Shown here piece after piece: positions 1-8,133 of a stretch of 64,000 nt of DNA. The DNA comes from Ruminococcus sp. UNK.MGS-30 (GTDB taxonomy: Bacteria; Bacillota; Clostridia; Oscillospirales; Ruminococcaceae), in contig LBCK01000002.1 in assembly GCA_000980705.1 (NCBI GenBank), forward strand, positions 1 through 64,000. Reading direction: 5' to 3'. The notes beneath the pieces were generated by a model. The model saw only the letters and a program-made list of their open reading frames with translations, was not told the DNA's origin and searched no databases. Numbering within the stretch: position 1 is the stretch's first letter; each line of letters opens with the position of its first letter. The translations under genes were made by a program, and so were the position numbers.

Positions 1-90
1 GCCGTGAGCAGGAAGTAGAAATCTACTACCGCTTCATCGGCAAAATCGACTGACCTTTCTTTTTTACCCAACAATATCTTTAATTAAGGG
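1..90. mobile_element. Right end of an integrated element (partial)
   Basis: The first 53 bases encode the last residues of a probable serine recombinase, and the gene that follows has lost its 5' part abruptly near position 87. The simplest reading is that an element carrying the recombinase extends leftwards out of the window and inserted into the regulator gene. The junction lies between the recombinase stop (53) and about position 90. GA dinucleotides, the target of TnpX/TndX-type recombinases, occur at 89-98. The left end cannot be seen, so the size and type of the element are unknown. Confidence 0.45.
3..53 (+). CDS. Serine recombinase C-terminal tail (partial)
   Basis: Only the last 16 codons are in the window, ending in TGA at 51-53. 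The peptide ends EVEIYYRFIGKID, which resembles the extreme C-terminus (DUF4368-type tail) of large serine recombinases of Tn4451/TndX-like elements in Clostridia. Such enzymes excise and insert elements by serine-mediated strand exchange. The catalytic domain lies outside the window. The call rests on a short motif plus the broken neighbouring gene, so it remains tentative. Confidence 0.45.
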   Translation, partial: REQEVEIYYRFIGKID

Positions 91-575
91 AGACGGGAAA
101 AGGGCTGCCGGATATTATGCTGCTGGAGCCGCTGGCAAAGGCGCTGCACGTCTCCGTGCCGGAGCTGTTTTCCGGGACAGAGATCGTGAACCAGAACCGC
201 ACCGGCAATATGCTGAAAACCCGGTTTTACGTCTGCCCGGTTTGCGGCAATGTGATCTCTGCTGCCGGCGAGGGCGCTTTCCACTGCTGCGGCATTCTGC
301 TGCCGCCGCTGGAACCCGAAGAACCGGACACGGCGCATGACATCATCGTTACGCCTATGGACGGGGAGTATTACGTCCGCATGGCGCATCCCATGACAAA
401 GCGCCATTTCATTTCGTTTTTCGCCGCAGTGACTGCGGAACGGGTGACCCTGGTGAAACTCTATCCGGAGCAGGAACCGGAAACACGTCTCCCGGCAAAG
501 GGCAGGGGCTGGCTGTATGCGTACTGCAACCAGCACGGACTGTTTCGCCTGCCGCTCCGCCGGGAACAGCGCTGA
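84..575 (+). pseudogene. 5'-truncated XRE-type regulator with zinc-ribbon-like domain
   Basis: The frame opens after a stop at 81-83 and immediately reads RETGKGLPDIMLLEPLAKAL, which is the middle of a helix-turn-helix domain (usual form W-E-x-G-x-x-x-P-D). The DNA-recognition part and the start codon are missing, so the ATG at 117 is probably not a natural start. The remainder is the C-terminal domain common in gut Firmicutes XRE regulators: a CPVCGN knuckle, a CCG motif, HPMTK..HFISFF and the closing GRGWLYAYCNQHGLFR. The truncation coincides with the recombinase tail just upstream. The product is probably non-functional as a DNA-binding regulator. The domain identity is well supported by motif order; its ligand is unknown. 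Confidence 0.75.
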
Positions 576-594
576 ATGGGCATACAAAACAAAA

Positions 595-632
595 AAAGCA
601 CTTCCGCAGCGAAATGCCGCAGGAGTGCTTTT
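595..632. terminator. Bidirectional terminator hairpin
   Basis: AAAAGCACT pairs with AGTGCTTTT around a GC-rich, imperfectly paired middle, with A and T runs on both flanks. It separates the truncated regulator from the convergent minus-strand gene at 661-1047 and can serve both. Confidence 0.7.
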
Positions 633-660
633 GCTTTATGCAGGACAAAGTGTTGGAAAC

Positions 661-1047
661 TCAGTCCTCTTTTTCGGTTCCGTCGGTATCGCTGCCTTCG
701 TCAGCCTCCGGCATATGGAGCTGTGCCGGCTGGTCTGCGGCATCGTCATCCGAACCGAAGGTGCAGACACCATCTGCACAGCAGCCGGATGCAGCGGCAG
801 CGTCCTCTGTGGTTTCCTCGCCGTCCTCCGCAGTCTCTTCTGCGTCGGCAGTTTCTTCCGGTGTGTCGCAGAGACAGATATCGTCATCTTCGTCCTCGTC
901 TGTGCAGCAGCATCCGCCTTCCGGCAGGTCGTCACAGTTGCAGGCCTTGTCCAGTCTCTTGTCGTGTGCTTTTTTCAGTGCAAATACAGTTGCAGCAGAG
1001 GCTGCAGCTGCGGCTGCGATCATTGCAGCAATGATGGTTCCTTTCAT
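661..1047 (-). CDS. Small acidic, Cys-rich membrane-anchored protein
   Basis: 128 aa, start chosen at MKGTIIAAMIAAAAAA because AAGAGG lies seven bases upstream; the longer open frame starts within untranslated sequence. An Ala-rich hydrophobic segment (residues 4-24) is followed by a short basic stretch and a long tail rich in Asp, Glu, Thr and paired cysteines (a CNCDD, CCC, CLC and GCC series). I do not recognise a family. The hydrophobic N-terminus suggests membrane anchoring with an acidic tail that might bind metal, which is inference from composition only. It is monocistronic between two terminator/promoter regions. Confidence 0.6.
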   Translation of the reverse strand: MKGTIIAAMIAAAAAASAATVFALKKAHDKRLDKACNCDDLPEGGCCCTDEDEDDDICLCDTPEETADAEETAEDGEETTEDAAAASGCCADGVCTFGSDDDAADQPAQLHMPEADEGSDTDGTEKED

Positions 1048-1140
1048 GTCGATACCTCTTTTCTCCGACACCTTGTGTCTGTTGTGATCTGGAAGTTCTG
1101 CGGGTCGGCGGCAGAAAACACAGATGTGGTTTACATTCTT

Positions 1141-1169
1141 ATTATACCATGTTTTCAAAGAAAATACAA
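1141..1169 (-). promoter_or_regulatory. Promoter of the small acidic protein
   Basis: On the minus strand TTGTAT (1164-1169) and TATAAT (1141-1146) are separated by 17 bases, about 95 bases upstream of the start codon at 1047. Confidence 0.55.
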
Positions 1170-1226
1170 GCCCCGACATCCGGAATTTTGGCGTTTATGC
1201 GGCAAAAATTTTCAGAGTGGCGAAGA

Positions 1227-2513
1227 TCAGACCTGTTCCAGCGCCTGTTTCAGGTCGGCGGTGATATCGCCGATGTTTTCCAGACCGACGGAAATGCGGA
1301 TCAGACCGCCGTCGATGCCGGCAGCTTTCAGCTGTTCCTCGGTGAGCTGGCGGTGAGTCGCCGATGCCGGGTGCAGCACGCAGGTGCGGATGTCTGCCAC
1401 GTGTACCTCGATGGACGCCAGCTGGAGCGCATCCATAAACCGGACGGCTGCCTCTCTGCCGCCTTTGATGGAGATGGAGATAACGCCGCAGGTGCCGTCC
1501 GGCAAATACTTTTCTGCCAGCTTGTGGTACGGGTCGTCCGGCAGACCGGGATAGGTCACCGATGCGATCTTGTCGGACTCTTTCAGCATTTTTGCCACAG
1601 TCATGGCGTTTTCGCAGTACTGCTTCATCCGTACCGGCAGAGTCTCCAGTCCCAGGTTCAGCAGGAATGCGGAGTGTGCCGCCGGATAGCAGCCGAAGTC
1701 ACGCATCAGCTGCATTCTCGCCTTGATGATGTATGCCATTTTGCCGAACTCCCGGGTGTAGACCACGCCGTGATAGCTTTCGTCCGGCTCAGTGAAATCC
1801 GGGAACTTGCCGCTCTTTTCCCAGTCGAATGTGCCGCCGTCCACGATCACGCCGCCGCACTGGAGCGCATGGCCGTCCATGTACTTGGTGGTGGAGTGGA
1901 TGACGATATCCGCACCGAACTCGATGGGACGGCAGAGGATCGGGGTAGCAAAGGTGTTGTCCACGATCAGCGGGATCTGGTGCGCATGGGCGATCTTGGC
2001 GAACTTTTCGATGTCGAACACGGTCAGCGCCGGATTGGCGATGGTCTCACCGAAGATTAGCTTGGTGTTGGGCTGGATCGCCTGGGAAATTGTCTCCTCA
2101 TCTGCCAGGGGATCGACCCAGATGCACTCGATGCCGAACCGTTTCAGCGTAACTCCGAACAGGTTCACTGTGCCGCCGTAGATGGTAGAGACGGAAACAA
2201 TGCTGTCGCCGGCGCTGCACAGATTCAGCACGGACAGCAGAGACGCTGCCTGTCCGCTGGAGGTGAGCATTGCGCCCACGCCGCCTTCCAGGGCTGCGAT
2301 CTTCTGCTCGACAGCGTCACAGGTGGGGTTGGCGAAACGGGAGTACATGGGTTCCATGGGCATATCGAACAGCTCTGCCACCTTTTCGGTGCTGTCAAAG
2401 CGATAGGTGGTACTCTGTACGATGGGGACAGTTCCCGGACCGCCGTTTTTCGGGGTATAGCCGGCGTGTAAACATTTGGTTTCCAGTTTAGCGTTCGGAT
2501 TGCATGGCTGCAT
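1227..2513 (-). CDS. metY: O-acetylhomoserine sulfhydrylase, PLP enzyme
   Basis: 428 aa, full length for the Cys/Met metabolism PLP family. It joins sulfide (or methanethiol) to O-acetylhomoserine to give homocysteine (or methionine). The PLP lysine is K210 in the SxxTKY motif (HSTTKYMDGH). Other family marks are YSRFANPT near residue 57, SSGQAA near 85, the IYGGT loop near 111 and VDNTFATP near 184. The start has AACGGAGGAA upstream. The gene stands alone with its own promoter region. luxS, which releases homocysteine, lies 13 kb away and feeds the same pool. A cystathionine gamma-synthase role is less likely because of the MetY-type length and insertions. Confidence 0.9.
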   Translation of the reverse strand: MQPCNPNAKLETKCLHAGYTPKNGGPGTVPIVQSTTYRFDSTEKVAELFDMPMEPMYSRFANPTCDAVEQKIAALEGGVGAMLTSSGQAASLLSVLNLCSAGDSIVSVSTIYGGTVNLFGVTLKRFGIECIWVDPLADEETISQAIQPNTKLIFGETIANPALTVFDIEKFAKIAHAHQIPLIVDNTFATPILCRPIEFGADIVIHSTTKYMDGHALQCGGVIVDGGTFDWEKSGKFPDFTEPDESYHGVVYTREFGKMAYIIKARMQLMRDFGCYPAAHSAFLLNLGLETLPVRMKQYCENAMTVAKMLKESDKIASVTYPGLPDDPYHKLAEKYLPDGTCGVISISIKGGREAAVRFMDALQLASIEVHVADIRTCVLHPASATHRQLTEEQLKAAGIDGGLIRISVGLENIGDITADLKQALEQV

Positions 2514-2610
2514 GATAAATTCCTCCGTTGTGTTGTATTTTTATGATAAAAAAGATGATATTATTATACCACATTTTGTTTCGTCTGCATAGATGGCAAT
2601 TTTCAGCTCT

Positions 2611-2636
2611 ATCCCATAGGAAAAATCTATGGCTGC
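2611..2636. promoter_or_regulatory. Possible operator upstream of metY
   Basis: Imperfectly symmetric CCCATAGG...TCTATGG lies about 35 bases upstream of the minus-strand -10 box TATAAT (plus-strand ATTATA, 2562-2567) of metY. The position suits a sulfur-responsive regulator (for example Rrf2/CymR type), but the half-sites are too imperfect to assign. Confidence 0.25.
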
Positions 2637-2737
2637 CGAAACAGCGGCGAATCCGGCGGAAACCTGCTATAATTGCCGAATTTCAGAAGAATGGGTCATG
2701 CAGAATTGGCAAAATTGCAAATTTTCCGGAAATGCCA

Positions 2738-2766
2738 TTGACATTGTGTGTGGAAAATCGTATAAT
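2738..2766 (+). promoter_or_regulatory. Consensus promoter of the RNase J leader
   Basis: TTGACA (2738-2743), 17-base spacer, TATAAT (2761-2766). There is no coding sequence for 665 bases downstream, so transcription starting near 2773 makes either an independent RNA or the long leader of the RNase J gene. Confidence 0.8.
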
Positions 2767-2772
2767 AAAACT

Positions 2773-2943
2773 ATGTATTGTTGTGCGTGAAGAAGGAATC
2801 CGGGAGCATACCGGCGGGACCGCAGAAAGCGGTGGTGTGCGTCAGATTCCGGACAAATCAGAAGCTCCGAGCAACCACGGGCCTTCTGCATGAAATACTT
2901 TTTTGAGCAGTTTCTGCAAAGTACGGGAAAACTGGATTTTTTT
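2773..2943 (+). ncRNA. Candidate structured small RNA or leader domain
   Basis: Directly after a perfect promoter the sequence folds by eye into a closed structure. GGAATC (2795-2800) pairs with GATTCC, enclosing GCATACC with GGTGTGC and ACCGC-AGAAA-GCGGT. A second hairpin AGAAG...CTTCT follows. GTATT near 2775 pairs with AATAC at 2894-2898, right before six T residues. A further hairpin CAGTTT...AAACTG ends in seven T residues at about 2937-2943. No ORF here resembles a protein. The overall plan (closing stem, asymmetric bubble with a small 3' hairpin, terminal stem) is reminiscent of 6S RNA, but I recognise no conserved 6S sequence. It could equally be the first domain of the RNase J leader. 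Confidence 0.35.
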
Positions 2944-3432
2944 GCAGATGCTCTGCTGCCTGTCTGACGGACGTGAATTGTCAGCAGGCCGTATCTATTG
3001 ATTTATATTATTATATGTGACCGGAATTCAGAAAACGCCGGGCGAAACCTGCACACAAGCTGCGTGCAGCGCCCACGGGCGTGCCTTTTGAAATTCCCGT
3101 CAGAATCCGAGAAAGCTGTACGGCGTAAAAGGCAGCTTTCCGGGGACAGCCATCGGGCAGAGGAAAAATGCACCGCCGCTCCGGCAGGTGTGACAGGAAT
3201 CCGGGAAAGGGTGTGACCCTGTCCGGACGTTATTTCGAGCGTGTTCCGAGAAATGCTTGTGTATTTTTATGGGAACCGGTCTGCGTGCCTTTTCCGGCAG
3301 AACGAGAGACAACGGCTTGGAAAAGGACAGGATCAAAATACAATTTCATCCATGCCAGACAGAACATCCGGCATAGCACGGATGCGTCTTGGTGATCGTG
3401 CTGTCCCCACGTGAGAAAGTGAGGATATTTAT
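2944..3432 (+). promoter_or_regulatory. Long hairpin-rich 5' leader of RNase J gene
   Basis: Nearly 490 bases without a credible gene. Hairpins visible in order: GCCTG.CTGAC with GTCAGCAGGC (2958-2989); an ACGCC-GGGCG-CTGCAC stem closing on GTGCAG-CGCCC-GGCGT (about 3033-3088); AAAGCTG...CAGCTTT (about 3110-3145); GACAGG...CCTGTC (about 3190-3222); CCTTTTCC...GGAAAAGG (about 3289-3325); AGCACG...CGTGCT (about 3375-3402). No known riboswitch motif was recognised. Long structured leaders occur on RNase genes that control their own mRNA (E. coli rne), so self-regulation is a reasonable inference. Confidence 0.45.
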
Positions 3433-5277
3433 TTGGCTAACGAAACAGAACAGGTAAGAGAAGTAAGAAATAATCCGCAGCCCCGCAAGCGGAATCACGG
3501 CGCAAGACCCCGGCCGCAGAACAACGGCGGCGAGCGTCAGTCCGGCGGAAACCGCCGCTACAGCAGCCGTCCCAGAAACAACAACGGCACACAGCAGTCC
3601 CGCCAGTCCCGGCAGAAACGCACCCCGGTGCGCATCATTCCCCTGGGCGGCCTCAACGAGATCGGCAAGAATATGACCGTATTCGAGTGCTGCAACGATA
3701 TGTTTATCCTGGACTGCGGTCTGGCATTCCCGGATATGGATATGCCTGGTGTAGACATTGTCATCCCGGACTTCACCTATGTGGAGGGCAACAAGGATAA
3801 GATCCGTGGTATCGTTATCACCCACGGACACGAGGATCACATCGGCGGTCTGGCATACCTTTTGAAAAAGATCAACGTGCCGATCTACGGCACACGCATG
3901 ACCCTGGGTCTGATCGAGGGCAAGCTGGAGGAACACGGCTTGCTGAAACAGGCAAAACTGATCGAGATCGAACCACGCACCACCGTAAAGATGGGCTGCA
4001 TGGCGGTGGAATTCATTAAGGTGAACCACTCCATCCCCGGTGCAGTGGGCATGGCAATCCATACACCGGCAGGCATCATCGTCCATACCGGTGACTTTAA
4101 GGTAGACTTTTCGCCCATTGACGACGAGATCATCGACCTGGCACGGTTCGGCGAGCTGGGCAGCCGTGGGGTGCTGGCGCTGATGGCAGACTCCACCAAC
4201 GCAGAGCGCACCGGTTTCACTTGTTCCGAGCGCACCGTAGGCGGCAGCTTTGAAAAGCTGTTCAAGCGTGCAGAGGGACGGCGCATCATTATTGCTACGT
4301 TTTCTTCCAATGTACACCGGGTGCAGCAGATCATCGACCAGGCGAAAAACTACGGCAGAAAGGTTGCCGTATTCGGACGCAGCATGGTTCATGTCATTGA
4401 AAAGGCGACGGAACTGGGCTATCTGAAAGTACCGAAGGGAATGCTCATCGACATCGACGAAATGAGCCGCTATCCGGACGAAAAGATCGTGCTGGTCACT
4501 ACCGGCAGCCAGGGTGAACCGCTTTCGGCGCTGACCCGTATGGCAATGAACAGCCACAGAAAGGTGACTATCACACCCAACGACTTTATCATCATTTCGG
4601 CAAAACCCATTCCGGGCAACGAAAAATTTGTGACCCGTGTGGTCAATGAGCTGATGAAGTCCGGCGCTGAGGTCATTTACGAATCCATGTATGAGGTACA
4701 CGTCTCCGGTCACGCCTGCCAGGAAGAGCTGAAACTCATCCAGGCGCTGACGAAACCGAAGTTCTTTATCCCGGTTCACGGAGAATATAAGCACCTCATC
4801 AAGCACGCTGAGATTGCAAAGTCCATGGGCATGGCAGACGACCACATTATCATTGCCAGCATCGGCGATGTGATCGAAACGGACGGCAATTCCATGCGCA
4901 TTGTTTCCCAGGTGCCGGCAGGCCGTGTTATGGTAGACGGTCTGGGTGTGGGCGATGTCGGTTCTATCGTGCTGCGTGACCGTAAGCATCTGGCACAGGA
5001 CGGCTTGATTATTGTGGTGATCGGCATTGAGCGTGCGGCAAATGCTGTGGTTGCCGGCCCGGATATCATCTCCCGTGGCTTTGTTTATGTCCGGGAATCG
5101 GAAGAACTGATGGACGAGGCACGCAGTGTGCTGACCCGTGTGCTGGACAACTGCAATGCCCGTGATTTGAAAGAATGGGGAACGCTGAAAACCAAGCTGC
5201 GTGATGTTCTGTCCGACTTTATCTATGAAAAGACCAAGCGCAGTCCGATGATCCTGCCGATCATCATGGAAGTATAA
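3433..5277 (+). CDS. rnj: Ribonuclease J (metallo-beta-lactamase/beta-CASP)
   Basis: 614 aa from a TTG start preceded by GTGAGG. RNase J is the 5'-to-3' exonuclease and endonuclease that drives mRNA turnover and rRNA maturation in Firmicutes. Residues 1-65 form a disordered Arg/Asn/Gln/Gly-rich extension of the kind that binds RNA. The catalytic core starts at RIIPLGGLNEIGKN, with metal ligands in HGHEDH (131-136), then the beta-CASP domain and the C-terminal RNase J domain ending in IIMEV. The ATG-like alternatives downstream would remove the extension and core start, so TTG is preferred. It has a long structured leader and is followed about 100 bases later by gdpP, so co-transcription is possible. 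Confidence 0.95.
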   Translation: MANETEQVREVRNNPQPRKRNHGARPRPQNNGGERQSGGNRRYSSRPRNNNGTQQSRQSRQKRTPVRIIPLGGLNEIGKNMTVFECCNDMFILDCGLAFPDMDMPGVDIVIPDFTYVEGNKDKIRGIVITHGHEDHIGGLAYLLKKINVPIYGTRMTLGLIEGKLEEHGLLKQAKLIEIEPRTTVKMGCMAVEFIKVNHSIPGAVGMAIHTPAGIIVHTGDFKVDFSPIDDEIIDLARFGELGSRGVLALMADSTNAERTGFTCSERTVGGSFEKLFKRAEGRRIIIATFSSNVHRVQQIIDQAKNYGRKVAVFGRSMVHVIEKATELGYLKVPKGMLIDIDEMSRYPDEKIVLVTTGSQGEPLSALTRMAMNSHRKVTITPNDFIIISAKPIPGNEKFVTRVVNELMKSGAEVIYESMYEVHVSGHACQEELKLIQALTKPKFFIPVHGEYKHLIKHAEIAKSMGMADDHIIIASIGDVIETDGNSMRIVSQVPAGRVMVDGLGVGDVGSIVLRDRKHLAQDGLIIVVIGIERAANAVVAGPDIISRGFVYVRESEELMDEARSVLTRVLDNCNARDLKEWGTLKTKLRDVLSDFIYEKTKRSPMILPIIMEV

Positions 5278-5379
5278 TTGCCTGTCAAAGCAAGAAAATC
5301 ATTTTGATTTTTGTTGTGTAAAAGGCTTTTGAGGGCAGCCGCCTCCGAAAAAACGGCTGTCTGCAGAGGAGAATACAGC

Positions 5380-7344
5380 ATGAAACGAAAGTATGGGGTA
5401 ATGATCGCCACGTGGATCCTGTGGTTCATCAGCATTCTTGTGCCGCTCTTCTGTGTGGTGCTGAAACGAGTGCCGCAGCGGTTTCTGACCGTGCAGTTTC
5501 TGGTGATCCTGCTGCTGGGAATCCTGTTGTGTGTCCAGTGGATCTGGCTGCGCCGGGCAGAACGGCTGCAAAATACGGCGATCCGTGGCGAGATCGAGGG
5601 CGCAGGCATGGCAGCGCTGCAAAGCATGACCGTTCCTGTGATCCTGGCGATGCGCACCGGCGAGATCTTGTGGTGCAATGAGATATTCCAGTCCCGTTTT
5701 GCGGCGAGCCGCTCTGTCCAGGGACGCTCCGTCCAGGACGTGATCCATCTGAATCTGGCGGCGCTGGATCAGAACCGGGACCTGCTGATGGAACATAACG
5801 GGCTGAGCTATCGGGTACACGCCGTGTCCAGCGTCCGGGATCAGCAGGAGATCATTGCGGTGCAGTTCCTGGAGATCACCGATATTCTGCGTTTGCAGCA
5901 TGAACAGACCAATTCCCGTCCCTGTGTGCTGCTGCTGGTCATCGACAGCTATGACGATCTGCTGCAGTATGCCAGAGAGAGCGAAAAGGCACAGGTCTCC
6001 GCCGAGGTGGAGCGTGTGTTGGAGGACTTTATGCAGGGGACAGACGGCGTTATCCGTAAGGTGGAGAACGATTTGTTCTACGCCGTGATGGAGTCCCGGC
6101 ATCTGCACGAGATCATGAACAACCGATTCCACGTGCTGGACGAGGCTCGCCAGATACGGGTCAACGACCGGATGCACATTACCTTTTCCATCGGCGTCGG
6201 CGACGGTGCCTCTACGCTGGCGGAAAGCGAAAAGTTTGCCCGTCAGTCGCTGGATATGGCACTGGGACGAGGCGGCGACCAGGCGGCAGTCAAGACGGAA
6301 AACGGATTCTGTTTCTTTGGCGGCGCATCCAAGGGCGTGGAGAAAAAGTCCAAGACCAAGATACGCTCCATTGCCCTCGCCATGCAGGAACTCATCGAGA
6401 ATTCCGACCAGGTATTTCTGATGGGACACCGTTTCGGAGACCTGGACGCCATCGGTTCTGCCTGCGGTCTCGCCGGTGCGGTGCGGCTCATGCAGAAACC
6501 GGCGTATGTGGTGGTGAACCGGCAGAGCTGTCTTGCCACCCAGCTGATTGACCGGATGCAGCAGTGTCCGGACGGTCCCCAGTTTATCGAGCCGGTGGAT
6601 GCCCTGGCGCAGGTCACCGACAACAGCCTGCTGATTATCGTGGATACCCACAACAAGGACATCCTGGAAAGTGTGGATCTGTACCATGCGGCACGGTATG
6701 TCATCGTCATCGACCACCACCGGAAAAACGTGAATTTCATCGAAAATGCGGTGATTTTCCACCACGAACCCTATGCGTCCTCCGCATCGGAAATGGTGAC
6801 GGAGATCATACAGTATTTCCGGCTGGATACGGAGATCTCTGCGGCATATGCCGACGCACTTCTTGCCGGGATCATGCTGGACACCAAGAACTTTGTCATG
6901 CGCACGGGTGTGCGGACATTCGAGGCGGCGGCATATTTGCGGAAGATCGGCGCAGATACCATCCAGGTCAAAACGCTGTTTTCCAATACCATTTCCATGT
7001 ACTCCATGCGGGCGCAGATCGTGGCGCACGCCGAACTGTACCGGAACAACGCCATTTCTGCGGTCAAGCTCCAGGACAAAAACGTCCGTGTGCTGGCATC
7101 CCAGGCGGCAGATGAACTGCTGAGCATCCAGGGCGTGGAGGCGTCCTTTGTGCTGTATCTGGAGGAAAACGGCGTGGGCATTTCCGCCCGTTCCATGGGC
7201 AATGTCAACGTGCAGGTCATCATGGAACAGCTGGGCGGCGGTGGTCACCAGACCATGGCGGCAACGCAGCTCAAAGGCTGTACCATTCAGGAGGCAAAGG
7301 AACAGCTGCTGCTGATTCTGGAGGCGCAGGAAAATGAGAATTAG
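5380..7344 (+). CDS. gdpP: GdpP-type cyclic-di-AMP phosphodiesterase
   Basis: 654 aa; start at MKRKYG with AGAGGAG upstream. GdpP hydrolyses the second messenger c-di-AMP, which controls potassium and wall homeostasis. Two membrane helices fill roughly residues 7-28 and 36-57, followed by a PAS-like region, a degenerate GGDEF domain (about 150-300, ITFSIGVGDG remains) and the DHH/DHHA1 phosphoesterase. Metal-binding motifs are GHRFGDLDAIGSA (from 348), VDTHNK near 425 and DHH at 445-447; the closing GGGGHQ motif is near 615. It heads the gdpP-rplI-dnaB cluster typical of Firmicutes. Confidence 0.95.
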   Translation: MKRKYGVMIATWILWFISILVPLFCVVLKRVPQRFLTVQFLVILLLGILLCVQWIWLRRAERLQNTAIRGEIEGAGMAALQSMTVPVILAMRTGEILWCNEIFQSRFAASRSVQGRSVQDVIHLNLAALDQNRDLLMEHNGLSYRVHAVSSVRDQQEIIAVQFLEITDILRLQHEQTNSRPCVLLLVIDSYDDLLQYARESEKAQVSAEVERVLEDFMQGTDGVIRKVENDLFYAVMESRHLHEIMNNRFHVLDEARQIRVNDRMHITFSIGVGDGASTLAESEKFARQSLDMALGRGGDQAAVKTENGFCFFGGASKGVEKKSKTKIRSIALAMQELIENSDQVFLMGHRFGDLDAIGSACGLAGAVRLMQKPAYVVVNRQSCLATQLIDRMQQCPDGPQFIEPVDALAQVTDNSLLIIVDTHNKDILESVDLYHAARYVIVIDHHRKNVNFIENAVIFHHEPYASSASEMVTEIIQYFRLDTEISAAYADALLAGIMLDTKNFVMRTGVRTFEAAAYLRKIGADTIQVKTLFSNTISMYSMRAQIVAHAELYRNNAISAVKLQDKNVRVLASQAADELLSIQGVEASFVLYLEENGVGISARSMGNVNVQVIMEQLGGGGHQTMAATQLKGCTIQEAKEQLLLILEAQENEN

Positions 7345-7415
7345 GGCAGTACAGTTTTTCTTAGGAATCCATTTCTGCTGATTACAGCGAAATTACAATA
7401 GAAGGAGAGAGAACC

Positions 7416-7862
7416 ATGAAAGTTATTTTTATGCAGGACGTAAAAGGCTCCGGCAAAAAGGGCGAAGTAAAGAACGTCTCTGACGGATACGCACGGAATA
7501 TGCTGCTGAAAAAGGGGTTGGCAGTTGAGGCAACCCCGCAGAATCTGTCGGAACTTTCCGGAAAGCAGTCTTCTGCAGCCCACAAGATCGACGTGGAAAA
7601 GCAGAATGCCCAGGCAATTGCGGACAAGTTGAAGGGACAGACCGTCCACGCAGCTGCAAAAGCAGGCAACGGCGGCAGACTGTTCGGCGCAGTGACTGCG
7701 GCACAGATCGCAGAGTGCATTGAAAAGCAGTTCGGCTGCAAGATCGACAAGAAGAAGATCAGCCTGAAGTCCGACATCAAGAATTTCGGCAGCTATGAGG
7801 CTGACATCCGCCTGTACACCGGCATTTCTGTAAAGGTGACAGTTGAGGTTGTCGAGGAATAA
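7416..7862 (+). CDS. rplI: 50S ribosomal protein L9
   Basis: 148 aa, normal length. It binds 23S rRNA through its N-terminal domain and extends from the ribosome. The N-terminal signature [20 protein letters not shown] and [13 protein letters not shown] are intact, followed by the long connecting helix and the C-terminal domain ending VTVEVVEE. A strong ribosome binding site (GAAGGAGAGA) precedes it. It lies between gdpP and dnaB, its usual place in Firmicutes, and is separated from dnaB by a 270-base gap that holds a repeat. Confidence 0.97.
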   Translation: MKVIFMQDVKGSGKKGEVKNVSDGYARNMLLKKGLAVEATPQNLSELSGKQSSAAHKIDVEKQNAQAIADKLKGQTVHAAAKAGNGGRLFGAVTAAQIAECIEKQFGCKIDKKKISLKSDIKNFGSYEADIRLYTGISVKVTVEVVEE

Positions 7863-7987
7863 CCGTGATATTCATTTGAATTTTCAGCAATGCGGGACGA
7901 AGTGACGCATGGAAATATGTTTTCAAATTGTCATTCTGAAAAAAGGTGGTATAGCAGGCTTTTCAAACAGGACATCTATGGGATGTG

Positions 7988-8070
7988 CTGAGCCGGCAAA
8001 CCGTAGGTGTGACTGAGGGAATAATCCCCCTGTCAGCTTACGCTGACATCCCCCTTTTCAAGGGGGACTT
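7988..8070. repeat. Dispersed intergenic repeat, copy 1
   Basis: About 83 bases. The last 49 (8022-8070) match copy 2 at 33930-33978 with a single difference; the first part is about 70 percent alike. It holds a perfect small hairpin TGTCAGC-TTAC-GCTGACA and a second CCCCCTT...AAGGGGG. It sits between rplI and dnaB. It looks like a REP/MITE-like palindromic unit without coding capacity. Confidence 0.75.
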
Positions 8071-8133
8071 ATTTGAAAAGGGATTTTCTATGTGAAAGCG
8101 TACCCGCATTGTTTTTCCCTAGGAGGTTTTTTC

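Noticed and set aside
2821..2850. T-box-like GGGACCGC...GCGGTGG in the rnj leader
   Set aside because: The TGGNACC core, the stem I signatures and a specifier loop are missing; it is an ordinary ACCGC/GCGGT hairpin.
2528..2893. A 121-codon plus-strand frame across the metY/rnj intergenic region
   Set aside because: It runs through the metY promoter, the rnj leader promoter and hairpins, has no ribosome site and no protein-like pattern.
3000..3020. A possible second promoter (TTGATT with AT-rich sequence) within the rnj leader
   Set aside because: No -10 box lies at an acceptable distance from the TTGATT at 2998.
3346..4989. A 547-codon frame antisense to the RNase J gene
   Set aside because: It is Cys/His-rich, mirror-image coding sequence with no start signal; the sense frame is unmistakable RNase J.
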